Positions 36,553 through 45,830 of a stretch of 64,000 nucleotides of DNA are shown here, piece by piece. The notes beneath the pieces were generated by a model. That model worked only from the letters and a program-made list of their open reading frames with translations, did no database searches and was not told the origin of the DNA. Both the position numbers and the translations under genes were made by a program. The stretch lies in assembly GCA_047495785.1 (NCBI GenBank), contig JBLDXI010000026.1:62001-126000 (forward strand). Reading direction: 5' to 3'. Each line of letters opens with the position of its first letter. Within the stretch, counting starts at the first letter, position 1. This DNA is from Lepidodermella squamata (Eukaryota; Gastrotricha).

Positions 36553-36927
36553 CTCCCAAGGAGCCTGCCAGGTACTTTTATAGGCAGTGGTGTGCGCCCA
36601 GTCCGCGCACTCCCTATTGCTGGACGTTCCCATGGTGATGGCGTTCATCTTGCGGGCTAGTGGAGCCCGAAAGGTAGCCTGCAGACAGTGCCGTGGGCCG
36701 TATGGCCGCTAAGGCCAGCTTAGTGCCTCGGAGTGACAAATGGTCGCTGGGCAAGTGACCTGCCATCATGGGACCCGTGTCCTAGAGGAGCGGTAGTGCC
36801 TCCATAGGGTGCGGAGTAGTGTCGTCGAAATAAAAAGTGGGTGCCACTCATCTAAGAGTACTATGTCGCTAACAATGTTTTATTAACAAACGCCAGAGCA
36901 CCCAGTTGATGCAAGCACAGTTAGTGT

Positions 36928-37400
36928 TCAGTCGCTAGAATTGTCCGGGTCACCCCGTCGGGCTAGGCGTTTTGCTTCGTAGCCATAGATGACGGCGCAC
37001 CAGCATTCCGGCCAGGGGACTGTATCTGGGGTGTTCTGAGACTTCTTCCGCCACGTCTGTTGTACAATAATGTTCCAGAAATTGCGCAGTACGCAACAAG
37101 CCTTGCGATGCTTGGCCACATAGTGTAGGTAGATGCCGTAGATCCGTCGAGCAGTAAAGCTGCATTGACGGAAACCGCAGATGAGCTTTTCTGGTTCGAG
37201 GCGGAAAAAGGGAACCCTCCGTTTTTCCGACCAGATGGTCAGCCACCAGCTGTGTTGACCGGTAGCACGGCCGCCCTCGGACTCGGGGTCGACTGGCCGG
37301 GGGAAGCCGGCAAACTGGCTGGGAACACCCGATTCCGGAAGTTCCCATTCTCTGTTAGAACAGCGAACTGCGCTTCTGCCCAAAGGCAGGGTGACTCTAC
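36928..37400 (-). CDS. Companion ORF of the Penelope-like element, C2H2-like finger (copy 1)
   Basis: The frame opens in phase 2 after an AG at 37401-37402 (TTGACAG) and runs 157 codons to a stop. Copy 2 has the same frame at 41349-41824. Identity between copies is strong from TGR(V/I).LPL through WELP.SG..SQFA, RPVDP.SEG.RA.GQH, VPFFR, HRKA, RNFW and VPWPECWC.VIYGYE. Upstream of the AG the copies fall out of frame, so this looks like an exon. A finger of the form C-x4-C-x13-H-x4-H (near CGFRQC ... HYVAKH) suggests nucleic-acid binding. It faintly resembles the Cys/His segment at residues 422-453 of the RT protein, so it may be a duplicate of that domain. No known family is recognised. Confidence 0.6.
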
Positions 37401-37561
37401 CTGTCAACGTGGCAAGAGGCAGTAACGAACGATATTACTTTTATTCAACTCCACAAAATGTTTCATAAAAATAGAGATGAGCCAATAGTAGTTCAATAGT
37501 CTGTCGTGCCGTACACGTCCAGCCCAAACGGGTTGGCCACTACTGGCGTCCAGCAGTCCCA

Positions 37562-37580
37562 CCTGAAAGTAAAACAAGTG
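37562..37580 (-). promoter_or_regulatory. Conserved 3' splice site after the RT ORF
   Basis: TTTTACTTTCAG|GTGGGAC here and TGTATTTACAG|GTGTGG at 41987 in copy 2 lie at the same place, each preceded by a CTAAC/CTATAAC branch-like word. The coding sequences diverge around them while the sites are kept. This implies that the element transcript is spliced near the RT stop codon. Confidence 0.45.
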
Positions 37581-37581
37581 G

Positions 37582-40500
37582 TTATAGTCGGAAATTCGAG
37601 CGTCTGTAACGCTGGCTTATGGTCCTATCCAGTCTGTACGTCAGGGGGATTCGCTGCCCGATGTGTCGCAGGATTGGAAGTAATGTCCTGCTAAAGGTGA
37701 CCACGCATGTGTCCCGGAGGGGCCTGTATGGGCGGCGTGGTCTCGTGAAAGGCCATGCAAGAGCGCTCCGCTCCCTGCATACTTGACGCAGTGCCACAAC
37801 AAACTCCTGCCAGCTGTAGCCCCGCTGACGTAAGCGCAGGCCTAGCTGCAGGCAGGCCGTCATGAAGGCCTGGTGTGTCTGACAGATCCGCAGAAACCGC
37901 AGAATCTGCCCGCGCATAATGCCCGTGAAAACGTGCACCGGGTGGTTTGAATCGCCATGGAGTAGCGCAAGGTTATCAGTGGGTTTAACATGCAGTGCAG
38001 TGAGAAACCTGTCGCCGGAACGGCGAACCGCCACGTCCAAGTAGTGTTGGGAGTCGACGGCAATGTCAGCCGTGATCCGTATGTTGGGGTGACTACTCTC
38101 ATAGGAATCCAGGTAGTGCTGTAGACCCTCGCGCATGTGGGAGATGGAGAAAATGTCATCAAGAAACCGCGTTGTGAACAATGCCCCAGTGCCAAGGGAA
38201 AGCCAGCGCTCCTTGTAGTAGAGCCAGCAGATGGCGACTGGCGGGGATATATTACCCCCCATAGCGAGACCGCGTATTTGTTTATAGAATTTCCCGTTGA
38301 AGGACACTGTATTGTGCCTCAGGACGAGTTCAGTCAGTTGGCTCACTGGGAGAATAGCTTCCCCTGGTAGCCTGTGAAACTCATCAAGGTACCATCGGAC
38401 CGCCACGACAGCCTCGTCAAGTGGAACCTGATTATACATGTCGTTTATGTCGGCCGACATCAGGAAGGTCTCGCGGTCGGGGTCACGTAGGTGAACAGAC
38501 CTGAGACGTGCAATAAACTGGATGGTATCCTTTGCAACGGTATTTAGGTTATTCCATATTGGAGTACGGTTCGCTATTAGGTGGCGCAAGTGGTGTTCAC
38601 CCTGCCGAAAGCGGGTGCCACCAATCAGCAAGCTCAGTACACGGTCGAGGCCGGAGGTGTAAGTCTTAAGGCCATCCGTGATAGGCCTCACCTTTGGCCA
38701 GCCGTGGGCATTCAGCGGCTTGTGGGTTTTGTAGTTGAAGTACATGCATTTAAGTCGAGGGTTAGTGATAGCTGGAACCACCTGTTCATGGTGAAGGCGG
38801 AACCAGCTGTTAGTCCGGTACAACTCACTACATAGGTCTTGCAGGTCGGAAATGAAAGAGTCGTAACCGTCGTCAGAGACGGGCTGCCACATGTTCCGGT
38901 CGCTAAGGAAGTCCTCGCCAATGGCTGCGTACCGAGCGGCGCTGTCTACTATGAGAATATTACTTTTGTCACTCCTGGTGAGCACCACGCCCCGCGGAAG
39001 GCGGGGTGGCGGGGTTTCCCTGCCCAGTGCGGATATACGGGAGAAGGCGATGCGACGCAAGCGCTGGGGAACATGGACACCATTGGTCGCCGCAACACCA
39101 AGTAGCTGGTGATAGCGGCGTAGTTGTTCAGCCCTCACTCGAGGGACAAACTTAAGGCCTTTTCCTAGTAATCGTAGTAGCGATGGTCTGACGGAGTCAG
39201 TCAGATCAATGATCCCGAACTGGCGTAGAAGCCGCTGATTTTTAGCCGAAAGGTTGAAGTTAACCCCCGCTGCGGCGTCACGCTCTTGGTAGAAGCTGGG
39301 TATCAGCTCCCCAGGATAGAACGCGGCCCATATGTTATCAAACGAGAATTCCAACTCCCACAAGTGACCGGGGTGGCGGTCTGAGAGGTGGCGTGTCAAG
39401 GCCGAGTATGTGTTTGCAAAGGGCGTAGGGCCACACCCACACAGTAATTCAGTCTTCAGCCGACTACAGACTATAGTGTTTCTGCCGTCAGGCGGCGCCA
39501 TGTAAGGCACGACCTCCCAAGCCCAGTACCTGTTAGGGGTGGACAGTAAGTAGCTAAGACTATTCACGACAGAAGTGTTACCACTATGGGTGTGATATTG
39601 AACGAGGTCAGTCCAAGTGAGAGTAGACCTACCTTTGCCGTTGCCTGTTGGTGGCGGTGCCGTGACGTTCTTCAGTGGAGTGAACGCGAAGGTACGCAAG
39701 GGAGCCGGTGGGGTGGCTGCAGTCTTGTCGGGCTGAGCGCGGGGTCGCTGGATAGGCTGTGCCGGTGCAGCAGGGCCGATCCCCGGTACGGTCAAATCCT
39801 GTCCGGGGTGGTCAAGCGTGACCTGTTGTTGTTGACCAGGCGGGGGGTGCGGAGGGGCCGGCGCAGTTGAGCCAGTGCCAGGCGCGGGATAGTCCTGCGC
39901 GGTTTGTGCAGTACGCGGGTTCTGACCAGGTGACAAGTCGCGAGAGAGCTCCAACGATGATTCCATAGTGTCATGGAGAGCTGCAGCATCAGCAGCCTTC
40001 ATAAGCAAGGCGTCGTGGATAACGCGGTCAACATGCTCGACGAACAGCTGGAGGATCTCGGACTCTGCCGTCGGTTTGGCAGCACGGAACTGCCCAATTG
40101 GCAGACCGAGGTCGAGGCCGAAAATCTCCTCCGGCGACAAGCCAGGTAAATCAGGTCTCGCGCTGGTGGGCCAGTGCCCAGCTGCAAAGTGGATTCCAGA
40201 CATCGGCCATTTAGCGGCGCCCTTTTTGTCATGTAGCCAAGTGTAAGCACGCAGGACCACGTCGTCCGGTCTAGCGACAAGCTTCAAGGCATTCCGGAAG
40301 TCCTCAAATTCAGTCATAGCTTTGTAGACATCTGCATCGTCATGCAGCTGCTGGAGTTCAGTGAAAGCCCGGTGGGCCGCAGCTGCAATGCGGGGACGAA
40401 AAACCTCCGTACAAGCGGCATCATTCAGGCTGAACGACTTGGCGACCTCTTTCATGGTAGCATCATCTCTTTCCGACCGGCGCCCCATAGCCCGGAATGC

Positions 40501-40731
40501 AAGTTTGTAGGAGCAGTGCTTTGCAGAAACCAAGAATTTCCCGCATAGTATCTGCGCTTCTTGGTCGGACTTAGCCGGAGCGGGGGTGAGCTCGTCGCCT
40601 GGCGGGGTTTCGTGGAGCCTCTTCATATCTGCCAGCAAACTGGTGAGGGCATCGTTTTTGCTCAGTTTAGCTGGGGGCTGATCCCTAGGGTGTTGTTGAC
40701 CCATTCGTTTTTTCTGGTGGAAATTGCTCAT
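37582..40731 (-). CDS. Penelope-like reverse transcriptase, intact, no GIY-YIG domain
   Basis: Intact 1049-residue frame from the ATG at 40731. Residues 1-400 are element-specific, with a Pro/Gln-rich stretch (about 270-345). A Cys/His cluster follows (Cys422, Cys431, Cys433, His448, His453). The PLE core runs from GKGLKFVP (523) and SDKSNILIVD (587), through NYKTHK (666) and RPI, the first catalytic Asp in SADINDMYNQVP (759), GLAMGGNISPP (821) and the DD pair in RFLDDIF (858), to the VKPTDN thumb motif (915) and the YRLDR...YRRSNFRL tail. The protein ends where GIY-YIG-bearing PLEs continue, so no endonuclease is encoded here. Endonuclease-free PLEs are known (for example Athena and Coprina). 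FLDD replaces the usual YVDD. The open frame suggests a recent insertion. Confidence 0.85.
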   Translation of the reverse strand: MSNFHQKKRMGQQHPRDQPPAKLSKNDALTSLLADMKRLHETPPGDELTPAPAKSDQEAQILCGKFLVSAKHCSYKLAFRAMGRRSERDDATMKEVAKSFSLNDAACTEVFRPRIAAAAHRAFTELQQLHDDADVYKAMTEFEDFRNALKLVARPDDVVLRAYTWLHDKKGAAKWPMSGIHFAAGHWPTSARPDLPGLSPEEIFGLDLGLPIGQFRAAKPTAESEILQLFVEHVDRVIHDALLMKAADAAALHDTMESSLELSRDLSPGQNPRTAQTAQDYPAPGTGSTAPAPPHPPPGQQQQVTLDHPGQDLTVPGIGPAAPAQPIQRPRAQPDKTAATPPAPLRTFAFTPLKNVTAPPPTGNGKGRSTLTWTDLVQYHTHSGNTSVVNSLSYLLSTPNRYWAWEVVPYMAPPDGRNTIVCSRLKTELLCGCGPTPFANTYSALTRHLSDRHPGHLWELEFSFDNIWAAFYPGELIPSFYQERDAAAGVNFNLSAKNQRLLRQFGIIDLTDSVRPSLLRLLGKGLKFVPRVRAEQLRRYHQLLGVAATNGVHVPQRLRRIAFSRISALGRETPPPRLPRGVVLTRSDKSNILIVDSAARYAAIGEDFLSDRNMWQPVSDDGYDSFISDLQDLCSELYRTNSWFRLHHEQVVPAITNPRLKCMYFNYKTHKPLNAHGWPKVRPITDGLKTYTSGLDRVLSLLIGGTRFRQGEHHLRHLIANRTPIWNNLNTVAKDTIQFIARLRSVHLRDPDRETFLMSADINDMYNQVPLDEAVVAVRWYLDEFHRLPGEAILPVSQLTELVLRHNTVSFNGKFYKQIRGLAMGGNISPPVAICWLYYKERWLSLGTGALFTTRFLDDIFSISHMREGLQHYLDSYESSHPNIRITADIAVDSQHYLDVAVRRSGDRFLTALHVKPTDNLALLHGDSNHPVHVFTGIMRGQILRFLRICQTHQAFMTACLQLGLRLRQRGYSWQEFVVALRQVCRERSALAWPFTRPRRPYRPLRDTCVVTFSRTLLPILRHIGQRIPLTYRLDRTISQRYRRSNFRL

Positions 40732-40917
40732 CGTTACAAAGTAAAGTCTAGAAATGCAAAGTCAAGCATTTGTAGGAAGCATTTGTCGTAAGCATTGTAG
40801 GAGAGCACGTCATGGAGATCGCGTGATCATGGGTCGTTTTGGGGTCGATGGGTCATTTGGGTCGTTTTCAGTCGCCAACATGGAATGGAAGGCCGAATGG
40901 TCCGCAGCCCCAAAATT

Positions 40918-40948
40918 CCGCTTTCTTTCAAATTGAAAAAAGGCAGAA
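40918..40948. other. Conserved hairpin, copy 2
   Basis: CTTTCTTTCAAATTGAAAAA with flanking complementary bases mirrors the copy-1 hairpin at 36520-36552. Confidence 0.5.
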
Positions 40949-41348
40949 TGACCAAGTCCGTTCCCGTGACGCCGATTGGCGAGAGGTGTGCACCCGGAGC
41001 GCGCACTAAAGCGCGCACTCCAAGCAATGCGCCAGGAATGTGCCCCCGTGGTCCCGCAATAGCGGTCGCGGGCAGCTATGGCTCTCGACTCACGTGGCTC
41101 TGGTTCTGGCTCACGTGACAGGTACCCCCAGGAAAAGTCATGTCCAACACGAAGTGGACCGCCTGTGCGTCTCTAGTCCCCAGAGATGTGGTTGCAGTGC
41201 ACCACATTAGGCTACAGGCCAGAGCCAAGTGCAGCAAGTGACTTACTGGGGCATCACGGCGGGTGTGGTTGGTGATGTCAAAGAACAGACGTTTGATAGG
41301 TGAAAGGGCACACTTTTATTATGGAGCCAAGTCACAAAACAGTGATAG

Positions 41349-41824
41349 TCACGATGATGCTTCGCCATGTTCCGGAAGTTGGCGGCGGGTCAGCTTATCT
41401 TCATAGCCGTAAATCACCTCACACCAGCACTCCGGCCAAGGAACTGTGTAGGGCGAGTGGGAAGTCTTCTTTTTCCACGGCTGACCTACAATCAGCTTCC
41501 AGAAATTGCGGAAAATGCACCCTGCCTTCCTGTGGCGCTGCATGAAATGGGTGTACATGCCATATATGGTGCGGGTGGTGGCGCCACAACTACGGAACAG
41601 GCAGAGGAGTTCTTCGGGATGTGTCCGAAAGAACGGAACCTTGCGCTTTTCTTCCCACATGCGTAACCAGAATGCGTGTTGGCCTACGGCACGATCCCCC
41701 TCGGAGGCAGGATCCACCGGGCGCTTCAAGTTGGCAAACTGGCTGGAGCAGCCAGAGTCCGGCAGCTCCCACGCGCGGTTGGTGCATGTGTTTCCTCGGC
41801 GACTCAGAGGTAGCTGAATTCTGC
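41349..41824 (-). CDS. Companion ORF of the Penelope-like element (copy 2)
   Basis: Open for 158 codons after an AG acceptor at 41825-41826, matching the copy-1 ORF over its whole length with many substitutions and one codon length difference. Cys and His of the finger (CLFRSC ... HFMQRH) are kept, as is the PWPECWC motif. The frame stays open although the RT beside it is damaged. AATAAA lies about 30 bases past the stop. Confidence 0.6.
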
Positions 41825-41969
41825 CTGTGATAAGGCAAGAGGAAAGTGAAAAACACCGCTAGAGTAAGCATGGCATAAATGTTTATTCAACAAAATGCGT
41901 GACTCATATGTATGAAACAGTCATATAGAGGCAGTCCTTGCCTGGCATTGTTGTCCACATCGGCCGGTG

Positions 41970-43090
41970 ATCAGCGCGGCGCCACACCTGTAAATACAGA
42001 AGTGGGGGTTAGTGAGAACTTTGAACGCCTATAGCGCTGCCCGATGGAGCTCTCAAGCGTGTAGGCCAGTGGTACCTTACTCTTCAAAAATCCCAAGAGG
42101 GGGTTCAACGCCTTGCTGTAAGGCAAGGTGTGCGACGATGCATATGCCCTGCTAGGGCGGCGTGCTTTGGCGAAGGGCCACTTGAGTCCCTTGCGCTCAG
42201 CACTTACCCGGTGTAGCTGGGTAACAAAGCTGTGCCAACTGTACCCCCGTTTACTAAGGTGAGTGCCAAGTTGGACGCATGCTGACATAAAGGCGCTGTG
42301 TGTCTGACAGATGCGGAGAAATCGCAAGATCTGCCCGCGCATAATTCCCGTGAAAATATGGCGAGGGTGATTCGAGCTACCATGGAGGAGAGCTAAGTTG
42401 TCTGTCGGCTTGACGTACAGCGATGTCAGCAGTTTATCGCCAGAACGCTGAACGTTTATGTCGAGGAAGTGCTAACTATCCACCGCAATATCCGCGGTTA
42501 TCTTTATGTTAGGGTGACTGCCCTCGTAGGCATCAACAAAGTGCTCCAGTCCCTCCCGCATGTGGGAGATGGAGAACATGTCGTCAAGGAAACGCGTCGT
42601 GTATAGCGCCCCCGAGCCTACTGAAAGCCAACGTTCCTTATAGAACAGCCAGCAAATGGCCACTGGGGGCGAGATGTTTCCGCCCATGGCAAGGCCGCGC
42701 GTCTGCCGGTAGAACTTATCATTGAAGGAAACAGTGTTGTGCCGCAAGACCAGCTCCGTCAGGTCGCACACCGGCGCAATAGCATCATCGGGCAACCTAC
42801 GGAATTCTTCTAGATACCACCGTACTGCAGTGACAGCCTCAGAGAGGGGCACTTGGTTGTACATGTCATTGACATCAGCGGACATCATGTATGTTACACG
42901 TTCTGCGTCCCGAAGCGTGATAGCCCGTAGTCGCCTCACGACTTGAAGAGTATCCTTGGCGGTGGTATGCAAATTCCCCCAAATGGGTGTGTGATCCTGG
43001 ATTAACTTGCGGAGGTGTCCCTCACCAGGACGAAAATGCGTCCCACCAATGAGTAAGCTCAATATCCGGTCGAGACGCGATGTGTACGTC
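41970..43090 (-). pseudogene. Penelope-like reverse transcriptase fragment, stop codon
   Basis: It encodes the catalytic and thumb parts only. The Asp of SADVNDMYNQVP, GLAMGGNISPP and RFLDDMF are present. A TAG at about 42469-42471 replaces the Gln codon found in copy 1 (DSQHYLD), after which the frame continues to the family C-terminus. The 5' half is missing. It is a dead copy whose only internal lesion is this stop. Confidence 0.85.
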
Positions 43091-43323
43091 TTAACAGTTT
43101 TTCTGTTTTTATTTCTTTCACGTCCTTCGGTTAGCGATATTAAGAACTGAAACACTGATTGAGTTAGAAGTTGAAAATTATCACAGAAGTTCAGCGCGAG
43201 CAAGCGTAAAGCGACGAAGTTTGATGTTCAATGTGGACAGGTCGCCAACGTCAATCGCGTACCGTCTTGCCAAAGTTCAACTGCAAAAATAGCCCAAACT
43301 TTAGGTATTTCTTAAACACCCAG

Positions 43324-44522
43324 TATCCCAGTCGAACGCGGGTCATATGAAAGTTATATAATTTTCAGCGATTCCATCATATTACTAGTCACATGTGATT
43401 GCAATATAGGAAATGTCGTTCTTTGTAGCTAACTTTTGAAGAAAATGTCACATCGATGGTTATATAACCGGCATATGATCTTCATATGACTTTGACTCAG
43501 AAGCTCATTAGCATATGCAAATATTTATAACCCAATTAACAATAATTAAAATGATAATTACTCAGCCCCCTGAGGTCTCAGGCGCCGGTAACCATTGCAG
43601 ATCCCCTCCAAACATTGTTTGAAAGAATCGAAAGACAAATGGGTCGAAGTTGACTTGTGTCGTCGGTTGGAGTCGAACCCGGGTCGCCTTGCCTTAGAGG
43701 TGGACGCGTTACCACTAGACCAGCTGGCCACTCTTATACCGTGATGGTTAATAGGGGCATATAAGTTTCCAGTCGGTTTTTTTCAATTTTTTTGATGCGA
43801 GTGTGAAGGCAAGTAAGGTGGGTTTGTCTGCTCATAGAGCAGTTGGAGGGAGGTCCATGAACACCCATGTCACTCAGGGTACACACAGAGGGTGCCTTGT
43901 TCGCGATATCGGTCATTTTGTATACCTATGCTTTATTTTTATTTTTTTTTGAAAATGTTTCCTACTGTAGTTTTTCGTGTGGATTCTAATGGTGAAATCG
44001 GTTTCCACGTAGGACACATAGTCATTATGATATAGCCGAATGAGGTATAGCCTATTTGTATCTCTACTGAACAGCCAACATTTGTATCTCATTACTTAGC
44101 TTCTTTAAATTCAATTTTAAATTCATCTTATTTCCCCTACCTCTTCCCGGCTTCGAATGCTCTTATTACCCTTGCTCTTATTCAGGTGTGAGAAATTGTT
44201 AGATTCCTGACCGTGCTAACTTTTGATTTTCACTATAGGACCCTAACCTAGGCCTACAGGATTTTGACTTTGATGTATAGCATTCATATTTCTGGCGTGT
44301 AACTAATGTCATGCTCACTTAGTACGAAAATCATATCAAAAGTATGCTGCAAATCACTGTGACATGAAGGTAATATGAAAATGGCATTACGCAAAAGTTG
44401 TTACGTAGTCGGCATACGACATGTTATATGAAAATGGCATAACAAAAAAGTTGTCATGTGACTGGCATATGACATTTATATAACTTCTTCGTTTCGAAAT
44501 GTGACCCGCGTTCGTCTGGGTA
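43324..44522. mobile_element. 1.2-kb non-autonomous TIR element with TA duplication
   Basis: Inverted ends CCCAG(T/A)CGAACGCGGGTCA at 43326 and 44520 are flanked by TA on both sides (43324-43325, 44521-44522). Subterminal TTATATAA and CATATGAC words repeat on both sides. TA duplication fits Tc1/mariner-type or related transposases. No coding capacity was found. A tRNA-like sequence lies inside. Confidence 0.7.
43660..43732 (-). pseudogene. tRNA-like sequence with intact A and B boxes
   Basis: On the minus strand it has TGGTCTAGTGG (A box) and GGTTCGACTCC (B box) at normal spacing. The T stem pairs in only two positions, the acceptor does not pair and the anticodon loop is eight bases, with AAG most likely. 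It is therefore a decayed tRNA or a tRNA-derived SINE head, not a working tRNA. Internal promoters for RNA polymerase III may still function. Confidence 0.55.
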
Positions 44523-44570
44523 TAATGTCTGCAAGATGATCTATGATCTATATCTATAGTCTGCAATGAA

Positions 44571-44864
44571 TTATTCAGATTTGGCGAGCTTCCATTGGAC
44601 GAAGCATTGGACGATGCATGATGGTATGGGATACAGGCCGACTCTGCTAATATTGCATCGAAACCGTAAACAATCCTCGAATCGCGATAGCTTCGCTTTG
44701 CTTCCAGGTCTAAGAAGTTGTGGCAATCGCCGATCGATCGGTTGATCTGGACTAGGCTGTGAGCTGACAATCGGAAGCGCCTCGTTAGACGTGACGAAGC
44801 TGATTAACACTGTGAACAGAATTGCTGCAACGGAAGCGCTTAGGGCCATAACAGGAGTCTTCAT
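44571..44864 (-). CDS. Secreted Cys-pair peptide, family member 4
   Basis: Intact 97-residue frame from the ATG at 44864. Family signal peptide (ALSASVAAILFTVLISFVTS), EALPIVSSQPSPDQP, one DRRLPQLLRPGS unit, then the CLRFRC ... CIVQC core and a slightly longer C-terminus. TATAAAA boxes stand at 44926-44932 and just beyond on the minus strand. This copy lies directly upstream of the WAP gene, whose 3' end falls in the shared flank. This is probably the ancestral locus of the duplicated copies. Confidence 0.75.
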   Translation of the reverse strand: MKTPVMALSASVAAILFTVLISFVTSNEALPIVSSQPSPDQPIDRRLPQLLRPGSKAKLSRFEDCLRFRCNISRVGLYPIPSCIVQCFVQWKLAKSE

Positions 44865-44925
44865 GTTTTTAGTTCAAACGATAATTTCCTCCACTTCAGC
44901 AAATTTAGTTATGTGACACCGCACT

Positions 44926-44943
44926 TTTTATATCTCTTTTATA
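44926..44943 (-). promoter_or_regulatory. TATA region of peptide family member 4
   Basis: Two TATAAAA words in tandem on the minus strand lie about 65-80 bases before the ATG. The surrounding block is shared with the other family promoters. Confidence 0.5.
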
Positions 44944-45298
44944 TCTCAACTCGATTTCAGGGGAAATAGAAGATGATTCAATTTAATCATTCCATTGACT
45001 AGTTAATCTTCACCAAATGAGAGCGCGGTAACTTTCATTAGCTATTTTGATGTTGTTACGTCAACTATAGTGACGAATATCAATTAAATTCTAATAGAGC
45101 AGGCGAAGCTCTATGGCGAGTCGCAAAATTACTCATACAACGCAATGATTCACGATAAAGTTATTTTCCGTTTTTTTAAGGGATGAGGTTTACAATTTAT
45201 TGAGAACCTGCTCTTTGCAAATAATAGAACCTCAAACAAGTCAACAGTATGGATCAACCATTAATCGATGAAAATGGTTAAATTTAGCAGCAATACAT

Positions 45299-45830
45299 TC
45301 AATTTCCAAGAGTTGCCGTATTGTTTGTCCGGGTTGGTTTCGGAGGCCTCAATTTGTCGAAATCGATATTGCCGCCATCCATTCCCGATTCTGTCATAGG
45401 ACTCCGGCAGGCGTAGCCACAACCGGTGAAGCAGCAAATTTGAGAAGTCGATTCACAGTTGAAGCACAGATCTCCGCAGGTTCGCATAGACCCATAACGG
45501 ACGGGTGGACATTTTAGGACAGGCTTTACAGCTGCCGGTCGATTCGTCCCGCAATTCACCTTCTTGCCATCTAAGAAAAACTCAGCGTCGCAGTAACCCT
45601 GGCACGTCTGAGAGACGCATTTCGCATTAGGGTGGGCTGAATGATGAAAGCTGATTTTTACAAAAATTAATAGCAATAATGGACTTTGATTAACCTGAGC
45701 AGTTGGAAACTCGACACGGGTCAACAAAACATTGAACAGGTTTGGGACAAGGAATTGCGTTACCTCCGCAAATGTCTGCACTTGAAATAACCGTGAAAAA
45801 CACAATAATTAAGAACCTTATCAAGGTCAT
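45299..45830 (-). CDS. Secreted WAP-domain protein
   Basis: Exon 45830-45695 and exon 45636-45299, phase consistent, 157 residues. A signal peptide (MTLIRFLIIVFFTVISSA) is followed by a Cys-rich module of the type C..VDPC ... C.....AKC....C.GYC.A.FF..G..V.C, seen in many invertebrate secreted proteins. A C-terminal WAP four-disulfide core follows (KCPPVRYG ... CGDLC ... ICC ... CGYAC) with eight Cys in the expected order. WAP proteins are often protease inhibitors or antimicrobial; which applies here is not shown. The short Pro/Thr/Asn tail ends in the duplicated flank shared with 29.5 and 35.7 kb. Confidence 0.75.

Larger units (their letters stand above)
36095..40831 (-). mobile_element. 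Penelope-like retroelement, copy 1 (full RT ORF)
   Basis: Read on the minus strand the unit is a 1049-codon reverse transcriptase ORF, a short spliced-looking 3' tail with AATAAA, a companion ORF (37400-36928) with its own AATAAA, and a non-coding 3' region to about 36095. The same order occurs in copy 2 directly upstream, so the two are tandem. The 3' regions share GGGTCATTTGGGTC and a hairpin around CTTTCTTTCAA(G/A)TTGAAA. The exact ends and any target duplication were not resolved. Confidence 0.7.
40832..43090 (-). mobile_element. Penelope-like retroelement, copy 2 (5'-truncated)
   Basis: This is the same order as copy 1: RT, AATAAA, companion ORF, AATAAA, non-coding region. It ends directly against the start of copy 1. 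The RT part begins in the middle of the conserved KTYTS.LDR block at about 43090. Upstream sequence is unrelated, as expected for 5' truncation at insertion. Confidence 0.65.

Noticed and set aside
36780-36870. Possible hammerhead ribozyme in the PLE non-coding region
   Set aside because: The minus strand has GATGAGTGG...CCACT, a good stem, but the required CUGAUGA start and GAAA after stem II are missing.
38137-40246. Several plus-strand frames of 60-94 residues across the RT
   Set aside because: All lie opposite the intact 1049-codon reverse transcriptase and carry no motif.
43660-43732. Functional tRNA gene
   Set aside because: A and B boxes are good, but the T stem and acceptor do not pair and the anticodon loop is eight bases.
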